DNA from: DASRCB01 sp035653295
Lineage (GTDB): Bacteria; Acidobacteriota; Terriglobia; Bryobacterales; Bryobacteraceae
Assembly: GCA_035653295.1 (NCBI GenBank)
Contig: DASRCB010000044.1
Coordinates: 1 to 20,087 of the forward strand
Length of the DNA stretch: 20,087 nt
Direction of reading: 5' to 3'
Shown here one piece after another: positions 1 through 7,352 of this stretch. The notes under the pieces were generated by a model. It saw only the letters and a program-made list of their open reading frames with translations. It was not told the DNA's origin and made no database searches. The translations under genes were made by a program, and so were the position numbers. Numbering within the stretch: the stretch's first letter is position 1; every line of letters begins with the position of its first letter.

Positions 1-1509
1 GGCGGCCCCGATTACTCACTCGTGCGGTGGCTGGAGAAGCAGGGCTATGATGTCGCGTACTCGTCAAGCATCGACACCCACGAACGGTTTGACCAGATCG
101 TGCGGCACAAGAGCTGGATGACGGTAGCGCATGACGAGTACTGGTCCAAGGAGATGCGGGATAACGTTGAGGCGGCCCGCGATGCGGGTGTGAACCTCGC
201 CTTTCTCGCGGGCAACGAGATCTACTGGCAGGTGCGGTTCGAAGCTTCCGCTCTCGGGGCGAATCGCGTGGAAGTGTGTTACAAGCAGGCCCAAATCGAC
301 CCGCTGACCAAAACGGATCCTGCGCGGGCGACGGTCCGATTTCGGGACCCGCCGGTGAACAGGCCCGAGAATGCGCTCATGGGTGTGATGTACCAGAGCC
401 AGTACATGAACGGACATCTGTTCAACTGGCTTCCGGTGAACACTTCACACTGGCTGTTCGGAGGCACGGGTCTGACGGATGGATCGGAGGTAGTTCGCAT
501 CGTCGGTAATGAATGGGATTCGGTGGCCGATAACGGTCTCACGCCGCCGGGGTTGATCATCCTGGCGCGCTCTCAGGTTTGCGACTACTCGGACGGCAAA
601 TGCGGGCCGTTTTTCGCGTCCACGATATACCACGCAAGCAGCGGCGCATGGGTATTCGCGGCAGGAAGCTGGCAATGGGCGAGCGGTCTTGACGACCTTG
701 GCCTGAAATGCCCGAATTGTTCGATTGCCAGCCCGGGGCTGCAGAGATTCATGGCCAACCTTCTGGATCTGTTCAACGGATCGCTTCCGACCGCGCCGTT
801 TCTGCCGGCGGAAGGAGTGGTGAACGCAGCCGGATATAACGGCGCCGGGACCGTTGCGCCGGGTGAAATCGTAACTCTGTTCGGGCAGGACATCGGCCCG
901 GCAAAGCTGACGGAAACGAAGATCGGGTCCAACCACGTTTTCGAGAAGTCGACGGCTGGAGTTTCCGTTCTGTTCGGCGAGCAGCCGGCGCCCATGCTGT
1001 ATGCCGAGCGGCATGTGATCAGCGTGGTGGTTCCATGGACCGTCGCGGGGCAATCGACAACCTTCATAACGATTAATCGCGGTGGCGCATTCTCAGCGCC
1101 GGCCACGGTTGCCGTCGCCGGAGCCTCGCCTGGCATCTTCAGCGACAATATGACGGGGGCGGGTCAGGGCGCTATTCTGAACCAGAATTTCTCGATCAAT
1201 TCAGTCAAAAATCCAGCGCCGCCAGGATCCATTGTGTCCATTTACGCGACGGGCGGAGGGCTCATGACTCCGGCCCTGTCCGATGGCGCCGTGACCGGTC
1301 CGGGGCTGTCGAAGACAGTGCTGCCTGTGACGGTGCGAATCAACGGCCTCGATGCGCCGGTATCCTACGCCGGATCCGCGCCCGGTTTCATAGCCGGCGC
1401 AATGCAAATCAATGCCGCGATACCGAGTTCAGCGCCGTCCGGACTCGCCACACTGGAAGTCAGCGTTGGCGGGAATGTCTCGCAGACGGTACAGATAGCG
1501 ATCAAGTAG
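1..1509 (+). CDS. Secreted N,N-dimethylformamidase-beta-like protein with C-terminal TIGR03437 domain (5' partial)
   Basis: The frame is open from base 1, so the gene starts outside the window; the GTG at 22 is only the first possible start inside it. The visible residues begin GGPDYSLVRWLEKQGYDV and continue with a stretch around HDEYWSKEMRDNVEAARDAGVNLAFLAGN. Both resemble the large-subunit domain of N,N-dimethylformamidase, a glutamine-amidotransferase-like fold. From about base 815 to the stop a different domain follows (starts VVNAAGYNGAGTVAPGEIVTLFG, with later SAPGFIAGAMQINAAIP-like segments). It matches the TIGR03437 domain that Solibacter-type Acidobacteria carry at the C-terminus of many exported proteins. 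The protein is therefore probably extracellular or surface-exposed, although the signal peptide would lie upstream. The substrate cannot be read, and amidase activity is not assured because much of the catalytic region may be missing. The gene converges on the regulator, 43 bases away. Confidence 0.85.
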   Translation, partial: GGPDYSLVRWLEKQGYDVAYSSSIDTHERFDQIVRHKSWMTVAHDEYWSKEMRDNVEAARDAGVNLAFLAGNEIYWQVRFEASALGANRVEVCYKQAQIDPLTKTDPARATVRFRDPPVNRPENALMGVMYQSQYMNGHLFNWLPVNTSHWLFGGTGLTDGSEVVRIVGNEWDSVADNGLTPPGLIILARSQVCDYSDGKCGPFFASTIYHASSGAWVFAAGSWQWASGLDDLGLKCPNCSIASPGLQRFMANLLDLFNGSLPTAPFLPAEGVVNAAGYNGAGTVAPGEIVTLFGQDIGPAKLTETKIGSNHVFEKSTAGVSVLFGEQPAPMLYAERHVISVVVPWTVAGQSTTFITINRGGAFSAPATVAVAGASPGIFSDNMTGAGQGAILNQNFSINSVKNPAPPGSIVSIYATGGGLMTPALSDGAVTGPGLSKTVLPVTVRINGLDAPVSYAGSAPGFIAGAMQINAAIPSSAPSGLATLEVSVGGNVSQTVQIAIK

Positions 1510-1552
1510 GCGCAGGCGCGGCCCGCGAAGGCGCGCCGGTTTCGTGTGGTCG

Positions 1553-3403
1553 TCAGACCGCGGCCTGAAGCTTTGCCGCTGTCAGGCCCACGGTTCGCAG
1601 CAGCTCAGCGAATCGCGGGTCGCGGCGCAGCGCCGACAGGCGCGGCTCGACGCCCAGCCACACCAGCCAGACATCGCGCTCCTCGCAGGCCGCGTGCAAT
1701 GCGTCGAAGGCTGCATCGATTTCCCCAAGGCCGGCGTGAACGATGGCCATCCACCAGGGCGAAACATAACGCCGGTCCGCTGTGGCCCGGAGCGTCGCGA
1801 GCATCTCCCGCGCGGCGGCAGGGTTTGCGGCGACGGCCGTCGCGTGCGCTAGCGCGGCGATGGCGGCGGGGTGCTGACCGGAGCAGGATACGGCGTTGCG
1901 GAATTCCACCAGCGCTTCTTCGAGCATGCCCATGTGCTGATATGCGATTCCGAGCGTATTCTGCGCGGGGGCAAAACGCGGCTCCAGCGCGAGTGCCTGC
2001 CATGAAGCTTCGGCGGCCGAACTGAAATCTCCGGCAAGGCAGAGAATCCACGCCAGCTCCACATGGACAACGAGCGACATGGGATCGCACTCGCGGGCCC
2101 GGCGCATGGCGCGGACAGCCTCATCGAAACGGCCTGTCCCGGCGAGGTGCGCGGCCCAGGCGCGATGTGCGGGCGCGGCACTGGCGTCGAGTTCGAGGGC
2201 GATCCGGCATTCGGCCTCGGAGCCATCCCAGTCCCATGAGAATGAGCGCCGGAACTGGGCGAGGGAGGCGTGCGCTTCGGAAAGGCGTGCGTCGCTTTCA
2301 ACCGCGGCCGAGGCCAGCAATCCCGCACGCTCGCGCACTTCACAGGGCGGCCGCACGCCGAAGACAGCGAACAGCCGCAGGGTTTCCGCGAGCCCGGCGC
2401 AGGCCGGCGCGAATCGAGGGGCCTGAGCGAGGGCCGCATCGAAGTGCGCGGCGGCGCGGTGCAGGTCGTCCTCGGTAAGGCGATCGCAGAACCAGCGACC
2501 GCGCAGAGTATCCTGCTGCACGCCCGCGGGCGCCGGGACCGGGCGATTGAACATGCGCGCCGCCGCAGCGGTGATTTCCGCCGCCGCCGCGGGGATCTGC
2601 TGCGGCATTCCATCCCACGCCGCGCCCCAAAGGCGAGCGCCTGTTCTCACGTCCACCAGCTCTGCTTCGACGGCGAAGGCATCGCCGCGTGGCGCGATGG
2701 CGCCGGTGAGCAGCGCGCGCGCGTTCAGCTGGCGTCCCGCGGAGAGAATATCGGTGTCGCCGCGGAAGCGGAACGATGTGCTGCGCGCGATTACCCGCAG
2801 GCCGTGAACGGCGGAGAGCGATTCGACTGCGGCGCGGGCAAGAGCCTCGGCCACGTTTTCGGCGGCGGGGCCTCCACCGGCGTTGTGGAAGGGCAGAATG
2901 CCGATGGCGGGTTCGGACTCGCGCTGCTGGCCGGCATCGGGCCCTTCGATTTCCTGAACAGGGGCGATGAAGACGTATCCGAGCCCGGCGCGGGTCTCGA
3001 TATAGCGCGGGCTGCGGCGCGAATCGCAGAGAATGCGGCGCAGCGAGTTCACGGCGGTGTTGAGGCTGCGCTCGAAGGAAACGAAGACGCCCGGCCAGAG
3101 GCGGGCGGCAAGCTGCTCGCGAGTGACCAGCTCGCCGGGGCGCTCCAGCAGCATTTCCAGAACCTGAAATGGCTTCTGCTGGAGCCGCACGCGGAAGCCC
3201 TGCTTGCGCAGCTCGCGGTTCCGAAGGTCCGCTTCAAAGACGCCGAAACGAACACGCAACGGCCGTGGCGTTGGCGGCAGGTCGGGAGTGACGCTCATAC
3301 CTTCCACGGAAGTTGGATGATGCGGCGGAGCAAGTCGCATCGGCTGATGCGATTCGCGATTCACCGCTGTTTGATGATCTGCTGAGGCGCTGCTGTGGGT
3401 CAT
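1553..3403 (-). CDS. Winged-helix (OmpR/CadC-type) transcriptional regulator with TolB-like and TPR domains
   Basis: About 616 residues. Residues 50-147 form an OmpR/PhoB-type winged helix (VRFGVFEADLRNRELRKQG, then KPFQVLEMLLERPGELVTREQL, ending with the wing ETRAGLGYVF). Residues 166 to about 285 resemble the TolB-like/FlgO-like domain of adenylate-cyclase-associated regulators (IGILPFHN, VIARSTSFRFRG, DVRTGARLWGAAWD). The remainder is alanine-rich TPR helices, for example the repeat around ALEPRFAPAQNTLGIAYQHMG. No transmembrane helix is evident, unlike CadC, so it is probably a cytosolic regulator whose ligand or partner binds the TolB/TPR part. The start is uncertain: ATG at 3403 has only an A/G-rich leader, and ATG at 3298, fourteen residues before the winged helix, is a credible alternative with GGAAGG very close upstream. 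It is divergent from the small exported protein, which is a natural candidate target. Confidence 0.88.
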   Translation of the reverse strand: MTHSSASADHQTAVNRESHQPMRLAPPHHPTSVEGMSVTPDLPPTPRPLRVRFGVFEADLRNRELRKQGFRVRLQQKPFQVLEMLLERPGELVTREQLAARLWPGVFVSFERSLNTAVNSLRRILCDSRRSPRYIETRAGLGYVFIAPVQEIEGPDAGQQRESEPAIGILPFHNAGGGPAAENVAEALARAAVESLSAVHGLRVIARSTSFRFRGDTDILSAGRQLNARALLTGAIAPRGDAFAVEAELVDVRTGARLWGAAWDGMPQQIPAAAAEITAAAARMFNRPVPAPAGVQQDTLRGRWFCDRLTEDDLHRAAAHFDAALAQAPRFAPACAGLAETLRLFAVFGVRPPCEVRERAGLLASAAVESDARLSEAHASLAQFRRSFSWDWDGSEAECRIALELDASAAPAHRAWAAHLAGTGRFDEAVRAMRRARECDPMSLVVHVELAWILCLAGDFSSAAEASWQALALEPRFAPAQNTLGIAYQHMGMLEEALVEFRNAVSCSGQHPAAIAALAHATAVAANPAAAREMLATLRATADRRYVSPWWMAIVHAGLGEIDAAFDALHAACEERDVWLVWLGVEPRLSALRRDPRFAELLRTVGLTAAKLQAAV

Positions 3404-3414
3404 GACTCGTCTTC

Positions 3415-3432
3415 TTGCTTAGGACGAAGCAA
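3415..3432. promoter_or_regulatory. Inverted repeat in the divergent intergenic region (possible operator)
   Basis: TTGCTT (3415-3420) and AAGCAA (3427-3432) form perfect 6-base arms around a 6-base spacer. They lie between the regulator start (3403) and the start of the exported protein (3479), where an autoregulatory site would be expected. The arms are short and could be chance. No convincing -35/-10 pair was seen beside them. Confidence 0.25.
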
Positions 3433-3478
3433 ACCGCAAAGCAGTTCGCTCCGGAGCCCAGGAAAAGGAGAACCTTTT

Positions 3479-3916
3479 GTGAATATCTATCGCACGCTTT
3501 CCGTAATGCTGCTCGGCGCCGCGGCCAGCCTGATGCCCGTGAGCGCCAGCGCCCAGAACTATAAGGGATCTTTCGAGCTGCCGTACGACGTCAGCTGGAA
3601 TGGTTACAACTTCGCGGCCGGCCACTATCAGATCTGGACGCAGACCGAGCTTTCGGGCGCGCCGTTCGTGCACCTGCAGGGGCCGAATGGCGGCGCCACG
3701 CTGCAGTACGCCGCGCACGACAACGTCGTGGCCGAAGGCAACGGGAAACTCATCCTGAAGCAGGTGGACGGTGGCTGGGCGGTGGAGGAGTTCCGCACCG
3801 GCGAATCGGGGAAGGTGTACGCGTTCCGCGTTCCGAAGCCACGGCATGCGGAAATCGCAAGCACGACGGGGGCCGCTCCGCGAGAAGCGATTATCAGCAT
3901 TGCCGGCGGGCAGTAA
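3479..3916 (+). CDS. Small exported protein of unknown function
   Basis: The GTG at 3479 is preferred over the longer frame opening at 3395, because AAGGAG at 3465-3470 sits 8 bases upstream and the protein then begins with a typical signal peptide (VNIYRTLSVMLLGAAASLM, SASA, cleavage near AQ-N). The product is 145 residues, about 120 after cleavage. The mature part is beta-rich: KGSFELPYDVSWNGYNFAAGHYQIW, then GGATLQYAAHDNVV and EGNGKLILKQVDGGWAVEEF. The pattern 'F.lPydv..ngy.faaGhY.I' resembles small exported proteins abundant in Acidobacteria, for which I know no assigned function. Expected location is periplasm or cell surface. The gene is divergent from the winged-helix regulator and is followed 60 bases later by the exonuclease gene, with which it may share a transcript. 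Confidence 0.82.
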   Translation: MNIYRTLSVMLLGAAASLMPVSASAQNYKGSFELPYDVSWNGYNFAAGHYQIWTQTELSGAPFVHLQGPNGGATLQYAAHDNVVAEGNGKLILKQVDGGWAVEEFRTGESGKVYAFRVPKPRHAEIASTTGAAPREAIISIAGGQ

Positions 3917-3976
3917 CACGCGCGCCGGCGCGCCTCCTTTCGCGTGGTATCATCGGCGAAAGAAAGGCGAACCGGC

Positions 3977-5236
3977 GTGGCTGGCGATCTGCAGCAACAG
4001 CTCAGTTTTCTGCGTCAGAAGATTGCGCGCATCGATCGAAAGTTCACCGGTGCGCGCAAGCCGGCGCCACCTTCGGCGGTTACCGAAGCAAAGCCGGAGC
4101 GGTACGAGGTTGACGAATATCTGCCCGGCAGCGCGGTGGAAACCGAGTTCGGCCGGCATTGGGAACTGGAGAAGCTTTATGAGCGGCGGCGGCGACACGG
4201 GAGCATGGGCATCGCCGATCTGGAGCAACTCCCGGCGGACTTGTTGGGGCCTATCTCCGGAGGCGAAATCACGGATGCGCCCGCGGAAAGATGGGCCTTT
4301 CTGGACACCGAGACTACAGGCCTTGCGGGCGGTTCGGGCACTTACGCCTTTCTGATTGGGGTGGGACGCATTGCGCCGGACGGCTTTCGGGTCCGGCAGT
4401 TCTTCATGCGCGAGTACAGCGAAGAGCGCAGTCTTCTGAACGCGCTCAGCGATCATCTGCGCCTGTTCAAAGTACTGATCACTTACAACGGCCGCACTTA
4501 CGATCAGCCGCTGCTGGAGACGCGCTATCGCATGTCGCGGGCCCGTCCTCCCTTCGCGCATCTGCAGCATCTGGACCTGCTGTTTGGTTCCAGGCGGCTG
4601 TGGAAGCTGCGCTTCGAAAGCTGCCGCCTGGTGCAGCTGGAGAACAGCATTCTGGGCGTGGAGCGCCAGGGCGATCTGCCGGGCGAGTTGATTCCGTACG
4701 TTTATTTCGAGTATCTGCGCACGCGCGAGATGGCGCGTCTGCTGCCGCTGTTTCATCACAACGCGACGGACATTCTCAGCCTCGCCTGCCTGACCGGAAT
4801 CGTGCCGTGGGCCTTTCACGATCCCGAGCAGGCGCAGTTCGCGCACGGGGCGGAGATGGTGGGGCTCGCGCGCTGGTGGCGCCAGGCGGGACACCACGAT
4901 AACGCAGCCGCGTTGTTCCGTCGCGCTATCGATCGCGGGCTGCCGGATGCGCTGTTGTTTCGCACCATGTGGGATGCAGCGTGCCTCGAAAAGAAAAGAG
5001 GCGATGGGCGGGCGGCGCTGCCGCTGCTCACCGATCTCGCGTCGTGCCGCAATCCATACCGCGCCGAAGCGCTGCAGGAACTGGCGCGGTACTACGAGCG
5101 CCGGGAAGGCAATCACGCGCTTGCCCTGGAAATGACGGTCGCGGCGCTGGAGCATGCGCCTACGGAGGCGCTGCAGCGCAGGCGGACGCGGCTGGAGAAG
5201 CGGCTGGCCGGCGGGCGATCGCGGCGGCTTTTGTAG
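3977..5236 (+). CDS. YprB/MrfB-like DEDDh exonuclease (RNase H-like fold) with TPR-like C-terminus
   Basis: The GTG at 3977 is chosen because GAAAGG (3962-3967) lies 9 bases upstream; an in-frame GTG at 3944 would add 11 residues without a ribosome site. Product 419 residues. It carries the three exonuclease motifs of the RNase_H_2 family: Exo I FLDTETTGLAGGSG (D110, E112), Exo II YNGRTYDQPLLETR (D176) and Exo III HHNATD (His260/261, D265). All metal-ligand acidic residues are present, so the enzyme is predicted to be active. Residues after about 290 form TPR-like helices (AAALFRRAIDRGLP, EALQELARYYERREGNHALALE). Bacillus subtilis YprB (MrfB) has the same arrangement and works in mitomycin-damage repair with the helicase YprA (MrfA). 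No helicase gene is adjacent here, so a repair role is inferred from the family only. Confidence 0.88.
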   Translation: MAGDLQQQLSFLRQKIARIDRKFTGARKPAPPSAVTEAKPERYEVDEYLPGSAVETEFGRHWELEKLYERRRRHGSMGIADLEQLPADLLGPISGGEITDAPAERWAFLDTETTGLAGGSGTYAFLIGVGRIAPDGFRVRQFFMREYSEERSLLNALSDHLRLFKVLITYNGRTYDQPLLETRYRMSRARPPFAHLQHLDLLFGSRRLWKLRFESCRLVQLENSILGVERQGDLPGELIPYVYFEYLRTREMARLLPLFHHNATDILSLACLTGIVPWAFHDPEQAQFAHGAEMVGLARWWRQAGHHDNAAALFRRAIDRGLPDALLFRTMWDAACLEKKRGDGRAALPLLTDLASCRNPYRAEALQELARYYERREGNHALALEMTVAALEHAPTEALQRRRTRLEKRLAGGRSRRLL

Positions 5237-5435
5237 GCGGCAATTCCGTTCCAAAATCGGACAGTTGCGGGCGAATCTGAACAGGATGGCGCGATTCGGT
5301 TCGCGGCGCCGCTGGCTCATTTGACGCCGTGCCGGGCAGAGCGTGAGTGGAAGCGGAATTGCACTTTCACACTGCCGCACGAACTTCTGCAAATCGCCCC
5401 GCAAACACGGGCGCCTGCGGCCCGGATTTCAAATA

Positions 5436-7352
5436 ATGAACTCATCGAGGTTGTTCCTCATACCGCTCCTGGCCGGCGCGATGACATTCGCGCAGACACC
5501 GGAGATCTCCATCACGGCGCCGCCGGAGCCGGCCATCGTCGGTCCTCTGCTGCGGCCGTTTCACTGGGAGCGCCGCATCGTTTCGCCCGCGCGGCTTACG
5601 AACTCGCCACGTCTGGAGGCGCTGATTCGCGGCGGCAACCTGTATCTCAGCGCCCGGGATGTCATTGCTCTGGTGCTCGAGAATAACGTGGACATCGCGA
5701 TTCAGCGATACGGTCCTTTCATGGCGCGGGAAGTTCTGCGACGGGCGGAGGGCGGAGGGTTTCTTCGCAGCGTGGGCACGCCGATTCTGCCGGGTCCGGT
5801 GAGCGTGAGCCTGGCGGGGGTTAGCGTGAGCACGGTTGGACTCGCGGAAGGAGGCGGCGTTGGCTCCGGCGGAGGCATCGTGATCCAGCTGGGAACGCCA
5901 CCGCCCAACCTCGATCCGTTGTTTTTCGCCTATGCGAACTTCGGGCATCAGACCACGCCGCTCAGTAACGCGGTGCTGAGCCAGACGACCGCGCTGACCA
6001 ATGACTTCCGCACTTATCAATTCGGCTATTCCCAGTCGTTTGTCACGGGCACGAATTATCAGATCACTTACACGTCTACGCGGACATTCCTGAACAGCCC
6101 CACGGTCATCGAGAATCCCGCACTCAACGGAAATCTGGATTTCTATATCACGGAGAATCTGCTGCAGGGCTTCAGCAGGTCGGTTAACAACCGCAATATC
6201 CGCGTCGCCCGGAACAACATGAAGGTCACCGATCTGCAGCTGAAGCGGCAGGTGATCACAACGGTGGGCGCAGCTTTGAACCTGTACTGGGATCTGGTCA
6301 GCTTCGATGATGATATGCGCACCAAGCAGCAGGCGCTCGAGACGGCGGAGAAGCTGTACGAAGACAACAAGCAGCAGGTACAACTGGGAACGCTGCCGGC
6401 CATCGAAGTGACTCGCGCGGCGGCGCAGGTTTCAGCCAGCAGGGAAGACCTGCTGATCTCGCAAACCAACGTGGCGCAGCAGGAGACGATTCTGAAGAAC
6501 GCTTTGAGCCGCAATGGAGTCGCGGCCGCGTCGCTGGATGAAGTGCATATCATTCCGCTGGACAAGATCGTGGTGCCGGAAAAAGAAGATCTGAAGGCGA
6601 CGCCGCTGCTGATCCAGCAGGCCATGGAGCGGCGTCCGGAACTGGAGCAAACGCGCATCAATCTGCAGAGCAGTCTGATCAACCTGGGCGGCACGCGCAA
6701 CGCGCTGCTGCCGACGCTGCAGGCATTCGCGGATTTCAGCAACAACGCCCTGAGCGGGCCGCTCAGCCCGATTTACAACGGGTCCAGCGGTCCACCGGAT
6801 GCATACCTGATCGGCGGATACGGGAACCTGCTGGCGCAGATTTTCCGCCGCAACTTCCCGAATTACTCCGCCGGGTTTTCGCTCAACATTCCGTTCCGGA
6901 ATCGTCAGGCGCAGGCCGACTATGTAACCGACCAGCTGAACCTGCGGCAGAGCGAACTGCAGCTGCAGCGCGCGATCAACCAGGTTCGCGTGGATGTGAA
7001 AAACGCGGTGATCGGCCTCGAGCAGGCGCGGTCGCGGTATGAAGCCGCGGTGGCCACGCGGCAACTGGCGCAGCAGACACTCGAGGCCGAGCAGAACCGG
7101 TTCAAGTTCGGCGAGTCCACCATCAGCCTGGTGATTCAGGCGCAGCGCGAGGTGACCAGCGATCAGAGCGCGGAAATACAGGCCATGGCCAATTACACGC
7201 ACGCCAAGATCGCCTTCGACGAGGCGGTTGGGCAGACGCTGGAAGCCAATGGCATTTCCATGGAGGAGGCGCGGGCAGGACGCGTGGGCCGGCAGTCCGT
7301 GGTACCGAGCAATGCGCCCGCGGCTCCGAATGCAGGAGATCAGACCCGATGA
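5436..7352 (+). CDS. TolC-family outer-membrane protein, first of a tandem pair
   Basis: The ATG at 5436 gives 638 residues and places a signal peptide at the N-terminus (MNSSRLFLIPLLAGAMTFAQ, cleavage before TPEIS). The longer frame from 5343 lacks one. No strong ribosome site is visible. The TolC/OEP signature begins at NLYLSARDVIALVLENNVDIAIQRY. Coiled-coil stretches typical of the periplasmic tunnel follow (NLYWDLVSFDDDMRTKQQAL; later QLQRAINQVRVDVKNAVIGL and YTHAKIAFDEAVGQTLE). Between them sits a glycine-rich insert (around GLAEGGGVGSGGGIVIQLG) not usual in classical TolC. The family forms trimeric outer-membrane exit ducts for efflux pumps or type I secretion. No adaptor or inner-membrane pump gene lies nearby, so the cargo is unknown. 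The stop codon overlaps the next start codon (ATGA). Confidence 0.9.
   Translation: MNSSRLFLIPLLAGAMTFAQTPEISITAPPEPAIVGPLLRPFHWERRIVSPARLTNSPRLEALIRGGNLYLSARDVIALVLENNVDIAIQRYGPFMAREVLRRAEGGGFLRSVGTPILPGPVSVSLAGVSVSTVGLAEGGGVGSGGGIVIQLGTPPPNLDPLFFAYANFGHQTTPLSNAVLSQTTALTNDFRTYQFGYSQSFVTGTNYQITYTSTRTFLNSPTVIENPALNGNLDFYITENLLQGFSRSVNNRNIRVARNNMKVTDLQLKRQVITTVGAALNLYWDLVSFDDDMRTKQQALETAEKLYEDNKQQVQLGTLPAIEVTRAAAQVSASREDLLISQTNVAQQETILKNALSRNGVAAASLDEVHIIPLDKIVVPEKEDLKATPLLIQQAMERRPELEQTRINLQSSLINLGGTRNALLPTLQAFADFSNNALSGPLSPIYNGSSGPPDAYLIGGYGNLLAQIFRRNFPNYSAGFSLNIPFRNRQAQADYVTDQLNLRQSELQLQRAINQVRVDVKNAVIGLEQARSRYEAAVATRQLAQQTLEAEQNRFKFGESTISLVIQAQREVTSDQSAEIQAMANYTHAKIAFDEAVGQTLEANGISMEEARAGRVGRQSVVPSNAPAAPNAGDQTR

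Noticed and set aside
2270..3385. 371-codon plus-strand open frame
   Set aside because: Antisense to the winged-helix/TPR regulator; no motif.
3921..3935. GC palindrome after the small exported protein as a terminator
   Set aside because: CGCGCCGGCGCG has no loop and no following T-run, and such strings are expected in GC-rich DNA.
5321..5350. TTGACG as a -35 element for the TolC pair
   Set aside because: No acceptable -10 sequence lies 16-18 bases downstream.
3950..5404. 484-codon minus-strand open frame
   Set aside because: Antisense to the exonuclease with its complete DEDDh motifs; translation is glutamine/arginine-rich without domains.
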